From Actinoplanes ianthinogenes (GTDB taxonomy: Bacteria; Actinomycetota; Actinomycetes; Mycobacteriales; Micromonosporaceae), in the NCBI RefSeq assembly GCF_018324205.1, contig NZ_AP023356.1, positions 7,818,501-7,882,500 of the forward strand: a stretch of 64,000 nt of DNA, written 5' to 3'. Made by a program: the position numbers and the translations under genes. Shown one piece after another: positions 42,637 to 51,179 of the stretch (positions within the stretch are counted from its first letter, which is position 1; every line of letters starts with the position of its first letter). The notes under the pieces are model-generated. The model was not told where the DNA came from. It saw only the letters and a list, made by a program, of their open reading frames with translations, and made no database searches.

Positions 42637-45516
42637 ATGGCGCTGATTCTTCGGCGTGCGGCGGCAGCTCGGGGACTGCTCGCCGCGGCGGCCGCGGTCA
42701 TGCTGGCCGCGGTGCTCCTGCTCACGGGGCTGACCGCGTACGCTTCCGCCTCGGCCGGCGCGGGCATCCGCGCCGCGGTCACGGCCGCTGACCCGGACGA
42801 ACGCTCGGTGCTGGTGCGTGGCGCGCTCGGCACCGATCCGCAGGCGCGCGACAGGGCGGTCCGGGCCGCGTACGCCCCGGCACACGTCAGCAGCGTCCAG
42901 TACGGCTCCGGCTGGGCCGTGCGTGGCGCGACCGGCACGGCGGTCCCGGACGCGGACGGCATCGTCTACGCCTCGCTGGTCCGGCTCGACGACCTGCACG
43001 AGCACGCCGACCTGGTGGACGGCGCCTGGCCGGCCGGGAAGGACGAGGTGGCGCTGGCCCAGCCGGCCGCCACCGCGCTCGGGCTGACCGCCGGTCGCAC
43101 GCTGGCGCTCACCGACCGGAACACCGGGCGTGCCGTCGCCCGCAAGGTCAGCGGCGTCTGGCGGCCGCGGGACTCGGCCGACCCGTACTGGCTGCTCACC
43201 CCGGACGTGTTCGCCGGGCACCTGCCGCAGACGGCGACCTACGGGCCGATCGTCGCCGGCGACCCGGCGTTCTTCACCGGGGCGTCCGGCGGCTGGCTGG
43301 TGCTGCCGGACCTCTCCGCGCCGACGCTGGACTCGGTCGGGCGTACGTCGGACCAGGCGGTCGCGACCAAGGCGAGCCTGCCGCGGACCTCGGGTCTGGG
43401 GACGTCGGCGACCGTGTCCACCGGCCTGCCGGAGCTGGCCGATCGCCTGACCAAGGCGGACCTGGTCCGGCGTTCCACCCTGGTCACCCCGATGCTGCTG
43501 GTGGTGGTCCTCGGCGGCTACGCGCTGTCCCTGGTCGCGCTGCTGCTGGCGGAGTCCCGGCGCGGCGAGACCGCGCTGCTGCGCGCCCGCGGCGCGTCCC
43601 GCCGCCAGCTCGCCGGCCTGGCCGCGGTCGAGGCGTGCGGGCTGGTGCTGCCGGGCGTGCTGCTCGGCCCGCCGCTCGCCGTGGCGCTGGCCCGGGTGCA
43701 GGAGCCCGGTGCCCGGCTCGACACCGGGATCTGGCTGGTCGCGGCCCTGGTCGGGGTCGGCGGCGTGCTCGCCCTGAGCCTGCCGGCGATGCGCCGCGGC
43801 GGCACCTACGTCGCGGAGACCGCCGGCCGCAAGCGCCTGTCGATGGTCCGCCGCGTCGGCCTGGACCTGGTCGTCGTCGCCCTGGCCGTGCTCAGCTGGC
43901 TCCAGCTGCGGCAGTACGCGGCACCCACCGGCGCCGCCGGCCTCGGCATCGACCCGCTGCTCGCCGCCGCGCCCACCCTCGGCGTGCTGACCGGCGCCGT
44001 CCTGGCGATCCGGTTGCTGCCGCCGGTGGCCCGGGCCGTGGCCGCCCGGCTGGACCGCAGCCGGGCCCGGTCCGCGCTGCTGGGCACCTGGCAGGCCGGC
44101 CGGCGCGCGCACGCCGGCCCGATGGTGATGCTCGCCCTCGCGGTGGCCGCGGCCACCGTCTCCTGGTGCCTGGCCGCCACCGCCCAGCAGTCCCGCATCG
44201 ACCAGGCGGTTCAGCAGGCCGGCGCGGACCTGCGGCTGGTCGAGACCGGCGGGATCGCCCCGGCCGGCCGCGGCGATCAGCTGGCCGCGCTGCCCGGAGT
44301 ACGCGCCGTGGCGCCGGCCTGGCGAGACTTCGTCCCGCTGGTCTCCGGCAAGGACCCGGCCGAGCTGGTCGCGCTGGACGCCGCGATCGGCCGGGACGTG
44401 GTCCAGGCCCGCGACGACGCCTTCGGCGCACCGGTCTCCGAGGTGCTCGGCAAGCTCGCCTCGGACGGCGGGCCGGGGGAGACCGGCACCCTGAAGCCGG
44501 GCCGGATCACCAGCTCCGCGCCGATCCGCACGGTCGCGGTCTTCACCGGCGGACGACGCGTCGACCTCGGTCTCAGCGATCGCGGGCATCCGATCACGTT
44601 CACCGCGAGCGGACCCGGCCTGCTCGGTTTCAAGGTCGCCGGTACCGGCCGCTGGAAGATCACCGGGCAGGACGGCGACTTTCAGGTGACCGACCAGGGG
44701 CATGCGCTGCTCTACCCGAGCCCCGAGGGTGCCTACCAGGTCACCGGCGGCCTGACGATGGCCTTCCAGGGCGCCTGGACCCCGGTGCCGATCGTGGTCA
44801 CCGCGGGGGTGAAGGACGCCCTCGGGAAGGTCACGTTTCTCAACCTGGGCACCGGCGGGGTGCCGGTGAAGGTGGTCGCCGTGGTCAGCCGGGTCCCGGG
44901 CACCGCCGGCGGGCCGGCGATCCTGGCCGACCGGGCCGCGCTCGACGCCCGGCTCTTCGGTTTCGGCGTCGTGCACGACACCAGCGAGTGGTGGCTGAGC
45001 GGCACCGCGCCGGACCTCACCGGCCTGCCCGGACTGCGCGTGCTGGACCGGCGGGCGCTGGCCACGACCGGGGACGCGTACGGGACCGCGGCCCGGATCG
45101 CGCTCTTCGGCGCCGCGCTCGGTGCGATGCTGCTGGCCGCGGCCGGCATCGCGGCGGATGCCCGGGCCACCGCCCGGCACCGCTCGGTCGAGCTGGCCGT
45201 GCTGCACACCCTGGGCGCCGGGCCGCGGCTGCTGGCCCGCTCGCTGGTCGTCGAGCAGGCGCTGCTGGCCGGGCTCGGCGCGCTCGCCGGCCTCGGCGTC
45301 GGCCTGCTGGTCGCCACCACGATGGCTCCGCTGCTGGTGCTCACCCCGGCGGCCGGGCGCCCGGTGCCGGACGCGCTGCTGCAGATCCTCTGGGGCCGCA
45401 CCCTGGGCAGCGCCGCCGTGCTGGTCGCGATCGCCCTGGCGGTCAGCGCCACCACCGCGCTGTCCGCCACCCGCCGGCTGCCGGCAACCCGCCTGCGACT
45501 GGGGGAGGACCAATGA
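42637..45516 (+). CDS. FtsX-like ABC permease (MacB-type), first of two
   Basis: 959-residue permease with an N-terminal helix (GLLAAAAAVMLAAVLLLTGL), a large extracytoplasmic region, and two FtsX-type membrane clusters: the first around TLVTPMLLVVVLGGYALSLVALLLAESRRGETALLRARGAS, the second at the C-terminus around AALGAMLLAAAGIAADARATARHRSVELAVLHTLGA. Mechanotransmission-type transporters of this kind move lipids, peptides or drugs. ATG at 42637 was chosen over GTG 42583. Its stop overlaps a 77-bp element that couples it to the second permease. Confidence 0.82.
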   Translation: MALILRRAAAARGLLAAAAAVMLAAVLLLTGLTAYASASAGAGIRAAVTAADPDERSVLVRGALGTDPQARDRAVRAAYAPAHVSSVQYGSGWAVRGATGTAVPDADGIVYASLVRLDDLHEHADLVDGAWPAGKDEVALAQPAATALGLTAGRTLALTDRNTGRAVARKVSGVWRPRDSADPYWLLTPDVFAGHLPQTATYGPIVAGDPAFFTGASGGWLVLPDLSAPTLDSVGRTSDQAVATKASLPRTSGLGTSATVSTGLPELADRLTKADLVRRSTLVTPMLLVVVLGGYALSLVALLLAESRRGETALLRARGASRRQLAGLAAVEACGLVLPGVLLGPPLAVALARVQEPGARLDTGIWLVAALVGVGGVLALSLPAMRRGGTYVAETAGRKRLSMVRRVGLDLVVVALAVLSWLQLRQYAAPTGAAGLGIDPLLAAAPTLGVLTGAVLAIRLLPPVARAVAARLDRSRARSALLGTWQAGRRAHAGPMVMLALAVAAATVSWCLAATAQQSRIDQAVQQAGADLRLVETGGIAPAGRGDQLAALPGVRAVAPAWRDFVPLVSGKDPAELVALDAAIGRDVVQARDDAFGAPVSEVLGKLASDGGPGETGTLKPGRITSSAPIRTVAVFTGGRRVDLGLSDRGHPITFTASGPGLLGFKVAGTGRWKITGQDGDFQVTDQGHALLYPSPEGAYQVTGGLTMAFQGAWTPVPIVVTAGVKDALGKVTFLNLGTGGVPVKVVAVVSRVPGTAGGPAILADRAALDARLFGFGVVHDTSEWWLSGTAPDLTGLPGLRVLDRRALATTGDAYGTAARIALFGAALGAMLLAAAGIAADARATARHRSVELAVLHTLGAGPRLLARSLVVEQALLAGLGALAGLGVGLLVATTMAPLLVLTPAAGRPVPDALLQILWGRTLGSAAVLVAIALAVSATTALSATRRLPATRLRLGEDQ

Positions 45517-45589
45517 GCGAGCTCGGGAGCGAATCGGCCGGCTCAGTTTTCCGCTCATGGCGGCGCCGGAGCGCAGCGGAGGTGACGGC
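45513..45589 (+). repeat. MIRU-like 77-bp element with coupled micro-ORF
   Basis: Exactly 77 bases inserted at an ATGA junction. It encodes 26 residues (MSELGSESAGSVFRSWRRRS...), starting at ATG 45513 that overlaps the first permease stop and ending with TGA 45591-45593 that overlaps the second permease ATG at 45590. The first 18-19 bases of the element are repeated at the start of the second permease, so both begin MSELGS. This is the architecture of mycobacterial interspersed repetitive units (MIRU). The micro-ORF probably just keeps translation coupled. Confidence 0.7.
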
Positions 45590-48247
45590 ATGAGCGAGCT
45601 CGGGAGCGTGCTGAGGCGGGTTCGTGCGTTCGCCGGCCAGCTCACGCTGCTCGCCGTGCTCGCCGCGCTGGCCGCGTTCCTGGTCTCCGGCCCGGTCCGG
45701 CTGGCCAACGGCCGCACGGACGACGGCCTGCGCGGCGACATCGCCAAGCTGCCCGCCGCCAGCCGCGACCTGACCTACTCCGGCATCCGGCAGGGCGGCG
45801 AGCCCAGCCGGGCGGAGGGTTCCGGCCGGTTGGAGCCGATCCATCGGGGTCTGCCCGAGCCGCTGCCCGGGATGGTCGCCGGCTCCTGGTACATCGCCGA
45901 GACCGAGCTGTCCTCGATCCGCCCGGCCGGGGTCGAGCCCGGCGAGTGCCCCAACCTTGTCCGGGTGCGCTGGCAGACCGGCTCGAACGGGACCGTCACG
46001 ATGGTCGACGGCAGGGGACCGAAGTCCGGCCGGACGCCCGAGCTGGTCATCGGGCGGGACGCGGCGGCGGCGCTCGGCATCAAGGTCGGCGACCGGGTCA
46101 GCCTCGGCTCCGAGGCGGGCCGCGTCGAGGCGGCCGTCGTCGGCATCTTCACGCCGGTCAACCCGGCCGACCCGATCTGGTCCGACCAGGAGCTCGCCCC
46201 GGGCGCCTGCCCCGACCCGCGGGAGGGCCAGCGCAGCGAGGCGGTGCTGCTCACCGACCAGCCCGGCGTCATCAGGATCGGCGCCGCGCTGGCGAACCTG
46301 GGCGACCGGTGGCGCTACCGCCTGGACGAGAAGCGCATCACCGCGGACCAGGTGAAGGTCCTGACCAAGGCGGTGGCCACCGCGCGGCGCGTCCCGCCCG
46401 AGCTGACCGCCCTGCAGAGCAGCCTGGACACCACGCTCGGCCAGTTCGACGAGCAGGTGGGCGCGGTGCGGGCGCTGCTGGCGGTGGTCCAGGCCGGCAT
46501 CCTGGCCACCGCGGCCGGGCTGATCCTGCTCGCCGCGCGGCTGATGGCCGACCGGCGGCGGGCCGAGTTCGCGCTGGTCCGGGCGCGGGGCGGGGCGGTA
46601 CGCACGGTCGCCGGCCGCACCGTGCGGGAGACCCTGACCGTGGTGCCGATCGCGGTGGCCGCCGGCTGGCTGGCCGGCCTCCTGCTCCCCGGCCGGGCCG
46701 CGCCCGAGGAGCCGCTGCTCGTGCTGGCGGTCGCGCTGGTCGCGGTGCTGGCCGCCCCGCTCTTCGCCGCGCTCGGCGCCCGGCACCCGGCGTTCTCCGG
46801 GCACCGGCCGGACGCGGCCTCGCTGCGGCCGTCGCCGCGCCGGCTGACCGCCGAGGCGTTCCTGGTGCTGCTCGCCGGCGGCGGGATCTACCTGCTGCGG
46901 CGGCGCGGGCTGGACGCCGGGGCGGGGGTGGACCCGTACCTGATCGCCGCGCCGGTCCTGCTCGCCCTGGCCGCCTCGGTGGTGGCGCTGCGGCTGGTGC
47001 CGTTCCCGCTGCGCTGGGCCGGGAACCTGACCGCCCGGGCCCGCGGCGCGATCGCCTTCCTCGGCCTCAGCGGCGCCGGCCGCGCCCCGCTGCACTCCGG
47101 CCCGCTCGCGGTGCTGGTCGTGGCGATCGCCACCGGCCTGTTCACCGGCACGGTGACCAGCACCGTCGGCGCCGCCCGGGACCACGCGGCGGAGCTGGCC
47201 GTCCCGGCCGACGCGACGGTCAGCGGCTACCGGTTCGGCCCGGACGTGGCGGACCGGATCGCCGCGCTGCCGCACGTCACCAAGGCCACCTCGATGCTGC
47301 TGTACCAGGGCGCCACGGTGCGCGGCGACACCACGCCGCTGCTCACCCAGACCCAGGCCATGGTGGTGGACGCGGCGACCGCCGGGCTGGACCTGCCGGA
47401 CGTGCTGGTCGGCGCGAAGCCCGGCGGGGCGGCGGTGCCGGTGATCGTCTCGCCGCGGCTCGCCGCGCAGCTCGGCGGCGGCGGCGGGCGGGTCGAGGTG
47501 CAGGGCCGGGACTACGCGTTCACCGTCGCGCGCGTCCAGGCGACCGTGCCCGGCCTGAGCACCGAGGCCCGGGACTTCATGGTGCTGCCGCGGCAGGCCA
47601 TGCCGATCCCGGACTTCCAGCCGATCCTGCCGAACCGGATCCTGGTGGCAGGTTCCGGGTTCGACCCGGAGCGGGTCCGGCAGGCCGCCGACGACAGCCA
47701 GCGCGCCCTTCTGGCCGGGCTCACCGGCAAGCAGCAGAAGGACGGGGCGCTGGCGGTTCCCGCGGTGGTGACCACCCGGACCGCCTACCGGGCCACGCTG
47801 GAGCAGCGCGGCGTCGACGGCGCGCTCAGCTTCACCTTCGCGGCCGGCATGATCGCCGCGGCGGCGCTGTCGCTGACCGCGGTGGCGCTCGCCGTGCTGA
47901 CCGGCGCCCCGGCCCGCGGCCGGACGCTGTCCCGGCTGCGGACCATGGGCCTGTCCCCGCGGCAGGGCCGCCGCCTGCTGATCTTCGAGATCCTGCCGCT
48001 GATCGGGGTGGCCGTGCTGGCCGGCGGGCTGGCCGGGTTCGTGCTGCCCGCACTGATCGGCCCGGCGCTGGGCCTGAGCGGCTTCACCTCCGGGGTGACC
48101 GCCGGGATCACCCTCGACCCGTGGTTCGCCGGCGGTGTCCTGGTCGTCGCGGCGTTCGCCGTGCTGGCCGCGCTCGTCGTGGAGAACATCGCCAACCGCC
48201 GCCTGCGCCTGGGCACGGTGCTGAGGTTGGGAGAGGAGCAGTCATGA
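45590..48247 (+). CDS. FtsX-like ABC permease (MacB-type), second
   Basis: 885-residue partner permease: N-terminal helix (GQLTLLAVLAALAAFLVSG), extracytoplasmic domain, and two FtsX-type clusters (ILATAAGLILLAARLMADRRRAEFALVRARGGA; MIAAAALSLTAVALAVLTGAPARGRTLSRLRTMGLSPRQGRR). ATG at 45590 with CGGAGGTGA before it, overlapping the micro-ORF stop. Followed by ATGA-coupled ATPase genes. With the first permease it probably forms a heterodimeric exporter or lipoprotein/lipid extrusion machine. Confidence 0.82.
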   Translation: MSELGSVLRRVRAFAGQLTLLAVLAALAAFLVSGPVRLANGRTDDGLRGDIAKLPAASRDLTYSGIRQGGEPSRAEGSGRLEPIHRGLPEPLPGMVAGSWYIAETELSSIRPAGVEPGECPNLVRVRWQTGSNGTVTMVDGRGPKSGRTPELVIGRDAAAALGIKVGDRVSLGSEAGRVEAAVVGIFTPVNPADPIWSDQELAPGACPDPREGQRSEAVLLTDQPGVIRIGAALANLGDRWRYRLDEKRITADQVKVLTKAVATARRVPPELTALQSSLDTTLGQFDEQVGAVRALLAVVQAGILATAAGLILLAARLMADRRRAEFALVRARGGAVRTVAGRTVRETLTVVPIAVAAGWLAGLLLPGRAAPEEPLLVLAVALVAVLAAPLFAALGARHPAFSGHRPDAASLRPSPRRLTAEAFLVLLAGGGIYLLRRRGLDAGAGVDPYLIAAPVLLALAASVVALRLVPFPLRWAGNLTARARGAIAFLGLSGAGRAPLHSGPLAVLVVAIATGLFTGTVTSTVGAARDHAAELAVPADATVSGYRFGPDVADRIAALPHVTKATSMLLYQGATVRGDTTPLLTQTQAMVVDAATAGLDLPDVLVGAKPGGAAVPVIVSPRLAAQLGGGGGRVEVQGRDYAFTVARVQATVPGLSTEARDFMVLPRQAMPIPDFQPILPNRILVAGSGFDPERVRQAADDSQRALLAGLTGKQQKDGALAVPAVVTTRTAYRATLEQRGVDGALSFTFAAGMIAAAALSLTAVALAVLTGAPARGRTLSRLRTMGLSPRQGRRLLIFEILPLIGVAVLAGGLAGFVLPALIGPALGLSGFTSGVTAGITLDPWFAGGVLVVAAFAVLAALVVENIANRRLRLGTVLRLGEEQS

Positions 48248-49176
48248 CCGATCTGGCTGATTTGGAGCGGAAGGCGGCGGAACGCGCCGCGGCCCGGGCC
48301 GGCGGTCAGGACCGGCTCAGCGGGCACATCGTCTGCGACGGCCTGGTCCGGATCTTCCGGACCGAGGGCGTCGAGGTGATGGCCCTGCAAGGCCTGGACC
48401 TGGTGGTCGACCGCGGGGAGCTGCTGGCCGTCGTCGGCGCGTCCGGCTCCGGCAAGTCCACCATGCTCAACATCCTGTCCGGGCTCGACGAGCCGACCGC
48501 CGGCATCGCCAAGGTGGCCGGATTCGATCTGCTCGGCATGACCGCGAAGAAGCGCCTCGAATACCGGCGGAAGGTCGTCGGGTTCGTCTGGCAGCAGACC
48601 GCGCGTAACCTGCTGCCGTACCTGACCGCCCGGGAGAACGTCGAGCTCCCGATGCGCCTGGCCGGCAACCGCAAGCGGAAGCGGGCGCAGGAGCTGCTGG
48701 AGATGGTCGGGGTGGGCGGCAAGGCCGGCCGCCGCCCGGCCGAGATGTCCGGCGGCGAGCAGCAGCGCTGCGCGGTCGCGGTCGCCCTGGCCAACGACCC
48801 GGAGGTGCTGTTCGCCGACGAGCCGACCGGTGAGCTGGACGAGGCCACCGCGGACGAGGTGTTCGGCGCGCTGCGCACGGTCAACGCCGAGCTCGGCGTG
48901 ACCGTCGTGGTGGTCACCCACGACCGGAACGTGGCCGACCAGGTCCGCCGGGCGGTCGCGATCCGCGACGGCAAGACCGCCTCCGAGGTACGCCGTTCCG
49001 CCCGGCTCGCCGAGGACGGCACCGAGCATCACGTCACCGAGGAGTACGCCGTGCTGGACCGGGCCGGCCGGTTGCAGCTGCCGGCCGCGTTCGTCGAGGC
49101 GCTGAGCCTGCGCGACCGGGTCCGCCTCAACCTCGAACCCGACCACGTCGAAGTCCGCCCGGGGGAGCAAGCATGA
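48244..49176 (+). CDS. ABC ATPase with C-terminal AbrB-like domain
   Basis: 310 residues. The MacB/LolD-type ATPase (residues about 28-240) has Walker A GASGSGKST, Q-loop WQQTARN, signature MSGGEQQRCAVA, Walker B VLFADEPTGEL and His in VTHD. Residues about 265-305 (YAVLDRAGRLQLPAAFVEALSLRDRVRLNLEPDHVEVRP) look like an AbrB/MazE swapped-hairpin domain, a fold that normally binds DNA. The N-terminus has a short Ala/Arg-rich helix. ATGA-coupled to both neighbours. The extra domain may regulate the transporter or its own operon. Confidence 0.85.
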   Translation: MTDLADLERKAAERAAARAGGQDRLSGHIVCDGLVRIFRTEGVEVMALQGLDLVVDRGELLAVVGASGSGKSTMLNILSGLDEPTAGIAKVAGFDLLGMTAKKRLEYRRKVVGFVWQQTARNLLPYLTARENVELPMRLAGNRKRKRAQELLEMVGVGGKAGRRPAEMSGGEQQRCAVAVALANDPEVLFADEPTGELDEATADEVFGALRTVNAELGVTVVVVTHDRNVADQVRRAVAIRDGKTASEVRRSARLAEDGTEHHVTEEYAVLDRAGRLQLPAAFVEALSLRDRVRLNLEPDHVEVRPGEQA

Positions 49177-49850
49177 GCGTCGTGGAGGTCTCCGGGCTGT
49201 CCCGGGAATACGGAACGGGGGAGCGGGTGGTGCACGCCCTCTCGACCGTCTCGTTCAGTGCCGACAAGGGCGAGCTGGTCGCGGTCCGCGGCCGGTCCGG
49301 GGCCGGCAAGACCACCCTGCTTAACCTGATCGGCGGCCTCGACCGCCCGACCGCTGGCACCATCGCGGTCGCCGGCCGGGACGTCACCTCCGCCTCCGAG
49401 GCCGACCTGCTGGAACTGCGCCGGGACACGATCGGCTTCGTCTTCCAGTCGTTCGGCCTGATCCCGATCCTGTCCGCGGCCGAGAACGTCAGCATCCCGA
49501 TGCGCCTGGCCAAACGGGACCCGGCCACCCGGGACGAGCGGGTGTCGGTGCTGCTGGAGCTGGTCGGTCTCGGCGGGCAGGCCAACCAGCGGCCCGGCGA
49601 GCTCTCCGGCGGCCAGCAGCAGCGGGTGGCGCTGGCCCGCGCCCTGGCCAACGACCCGGACCTGCTGATCGCCGACGAGCCGACCGGCCAGCTGGACTCG
49701 GACACCGGCCGGGCCATCATGGACCTGCTCCGGGCCATCGTCGACGCGCGCGGCATGACCGCGCTCGTCGCCACCCACGACCCCAACCTGATCGACCGGG
49801 CCGACCGCGTCCTCACCCTGCGCGACGGTCGCCTGGTCGAGTCTCTTTAA
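49173..49850 (+). CDS. ABC ATPase (MacB/LolD type)
   Basis: 225-residue ATPase with Walker A GRSGAGKTT, Q-loop FQSFGLIP, signature LSGGQQQRVALA, Walker B LLIADEPTGQLD and switch His in ATHD. Second ATPase of the operon; two permeases and two ATPases suggest a heteromeric transporter with one ATPase per permease. ATG 49173 overlaps the upstream stop; a strong terminator follows. Confidence 0.9.
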   Translation: MSVVEVSGLSREYGTGERVVHALSTVSFSADKGELVAVRGRSGAGKTTLLNLIGGLDRPTAGTIAVAGRDVTSASEADLLELRRDTIGFVFQSFGLIPILSAAENVSIPMRLAKRDPATRDERVSVLLELVGLGGQANQRPGELSGGQQQRVALARALANDPDLLIADEPTGQLDSDTGRAIMDLLRAIVDARGMTALVATHDPNLIDRADRVLTLRDGRLVESL

Positions 49851-49861
49851 AACCTGCTTCG

Positions 49862-49896
49862 GGTACGACCGGCGCGCGCGTCGCGTCGGTCGTACC
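49862..49896 (+). terminator. Terminator of the ABC export operon
   Basis: GGTACGACCG / CGGTCGTACC perfect 10-bp stem with a 15-base loop, extended by GCTT / AAGC pairs outside; 11 bases after the last ATPase stop. Confidence 0.75.
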
Positions 49897-49928
49897 GAAA
49901 GCGGGTCTTGATCGTGAAAGACGTCGCG

Positions 49929-50300
49929 TCAGAGCTCGCAGAGCCGCGCGCCGGAGTTCATGGCGGCGAGCTGCGCCTTGAGCGCGGCGGTCCGGGCCTC
50001 CGCCTCGGCGATCAGCGTCTCGGCGACCCGGCCCCAGTCGTCGCAGGCGGGATCGTCCGGCAGGCGGCCCAGTATCTCGGCGATCTCGCGGACCGTCAGG
50101 CCGACCGGCTGCGCGAGTTTCGCCACCTTGATCCGGCAGGCCGCGGCGTCGTCGAAGCGCCGCTGGTCGCCGGAGGTGCGCTCGGCCCGGATGACGCCGT
50201 GCTGCTCGTAGAAGCGGACCGCGGACGGCGCGACCCCGGCCGCCGCGGCCACCTCGCTCACCGTCAGGACGAAACCGGGCGGTGCCTGCGTGACGCTCAT
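49929..50300 (-). CDS. MerR-family regulator
   Basis: 123-residue MerR protein: HTH VLTVSEVAAAAGVAPSAVRFYEQHGVIRAERTSGDQRRFDD (residues 11-51) and a coiled-coil helix (VAETLIAEAEARTAALKAQLAAM). Three Cys are present but not in the SoxR CxxCxC pattern. ATG at 50300; a longer open frame upstream crosses the operator and is not used. Divergent from the flavin reductase gene, with a perfect 16-bp palindrome overlapping the promoter as MerR regulators require. Confidence 0.9.
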   Translation of the reverse strand: MSVTQAPPGFVLTVSEVAAAAGVAPSAVRFYEQHGVIRAERTSGDQRRFDDAAACRIKVAKLAQPVGLTVREIAEILGRLPDDPACDDWGRVAETLIAEAEARTAALKAQLAAMNSGARLCEL

Positions 50301-50330
50301 CGCCCCATCCTGCCCCGCGCCCGGCTTGAC

Positions 50331-50346
50331 TTCAACATATGTTGAA
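50331..50346. promoter_or_regulatory. MerR operator
   Basis: Perfect 16-bp palindrome TTCAACATATGTTGAA directly after a TTGAC -35-like box (50326-50330), 18 bases before the flavin reductase start. Dyad between promoter elements is the MerR mode of action. Confidence 0.78.
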
Positions 50347-50363
50347 GGCCGAGCGTGGTCCTC

Positions 50364-50985
50364 ATGACCGACACGAACCTGGCCACCCGGCCCACCGTCC
50401 CGACCGATCCGGATCAGCACAGCACCGAGCCGCTGCACCTCGCGGTGATCGCCGGCAGCGTCCGTGACCAGCGAATGAGCCGCGCCGTCGCGGAATGGGC
50501 GGCGTTCCGCGCGGCCACCGACCAGGTCGAGGTCGACCTGATCGACTGCGCCGAGGCGGACCTGCCCGACGACGGGGCGCTGCGTCCCGGCGGCAGTTCG
50601 CCGTCCGGTGTGGCGGCCCGCATCGACGCCGCCGACGCCTTCCTGATCGTCACCCCGGAGTACAACCACAGCTACCCGGCCGGCCTGAAGCGCCTGATCG
50701 ACTGGCACTACCGGGAGTGGATGTTCAAACCGGCGGCCATCCTCAGCTACGGCGTGCAGGGCGGCCTGCTCGCCGCCGAACACCTGCGCGGCGTCTTCGC
50801 CGAACTCCACGTGGTCACCACCCGCCGTGTCGTCGGCCTGTCCCGCCCGTGGGAGCACCTCGGCCCGGTCGGCTTCGACCCGCCCGCGGCCGGTGGGCGA
50901 GGCCTTCGACGCGGCCCTGCACGAGCTCAGCTGGTGGGCGACGACCCTGCGGACCGCCCGGCACGACCGCCCCTACGCCCGATGA
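50364..50985 (+). CDS. NADPH-dependent FMN reductase, frameshifted near the C-terminus
   Basis: Flavodoxin-like reductase. Residues 1-176 are normal: AVIAGSVRDQRMSRAVAEW (phosphate loop), FLIVTPEYNHSYPAGLKRLIDW and YGVQGGLLAAEHLR. At 50892-50893 one extra G in CCGGTGGG moves the frame: the current reading continues with Arg/Pro-rich sequence to 51083. Removing one G gives VGEAFDAALHELSWWATTLR... and a stop at 50983-50985, matching the family's C-terminal helix. Either a natural frameshift that disturbs the last 30 residues or a base error. MerR-controlled. Confidence 0.82.
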
Positions 50986-51118
50986 CCGCCCTCCTCGCAG
51001 GCTGCCCCCGGCCAACCCGCTGCCGATGCCGGTTGCGGCCCGCCGGGGTCTGCCTGCCAGGCCACGAGGTTGCCAGCCGGTAGCGGTCGCGGCCGCCGCT
51101 CGCGGTCCGCCGTGCGCA

Positions 51119-51179
51119 GTCCGGCTGGCCCCCATGGCCCTATCCGAGCCGGGCATAGGGCCATGGGGGCCAGCCGGAC
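51119..51179. repeat. Perfect 25-bp-arm hairpin, first unit of array C
   Basis: Left arm 51119-51143 is fully complementary to right arm 51155-51179 with an 11-base loop. It is the most symmetric of all units seen in the three arrays and may also end transcription of the flavin reductase gene. Confidence 0.9.

Noticed and set aside
42535..45747. Open frame of about 1070 codons on the minus strand
   Set aside because: Antisense to the first FtsX-like permease; composition is Arg/Gly/Gln/Pro-rich with no domain.
50301..50858. Long N-terminal extension of the MerR frame
   Set aside because: It is antisense to the flavin reductase gene and crosses the operator; the MerR HTH begins at the start chosen.
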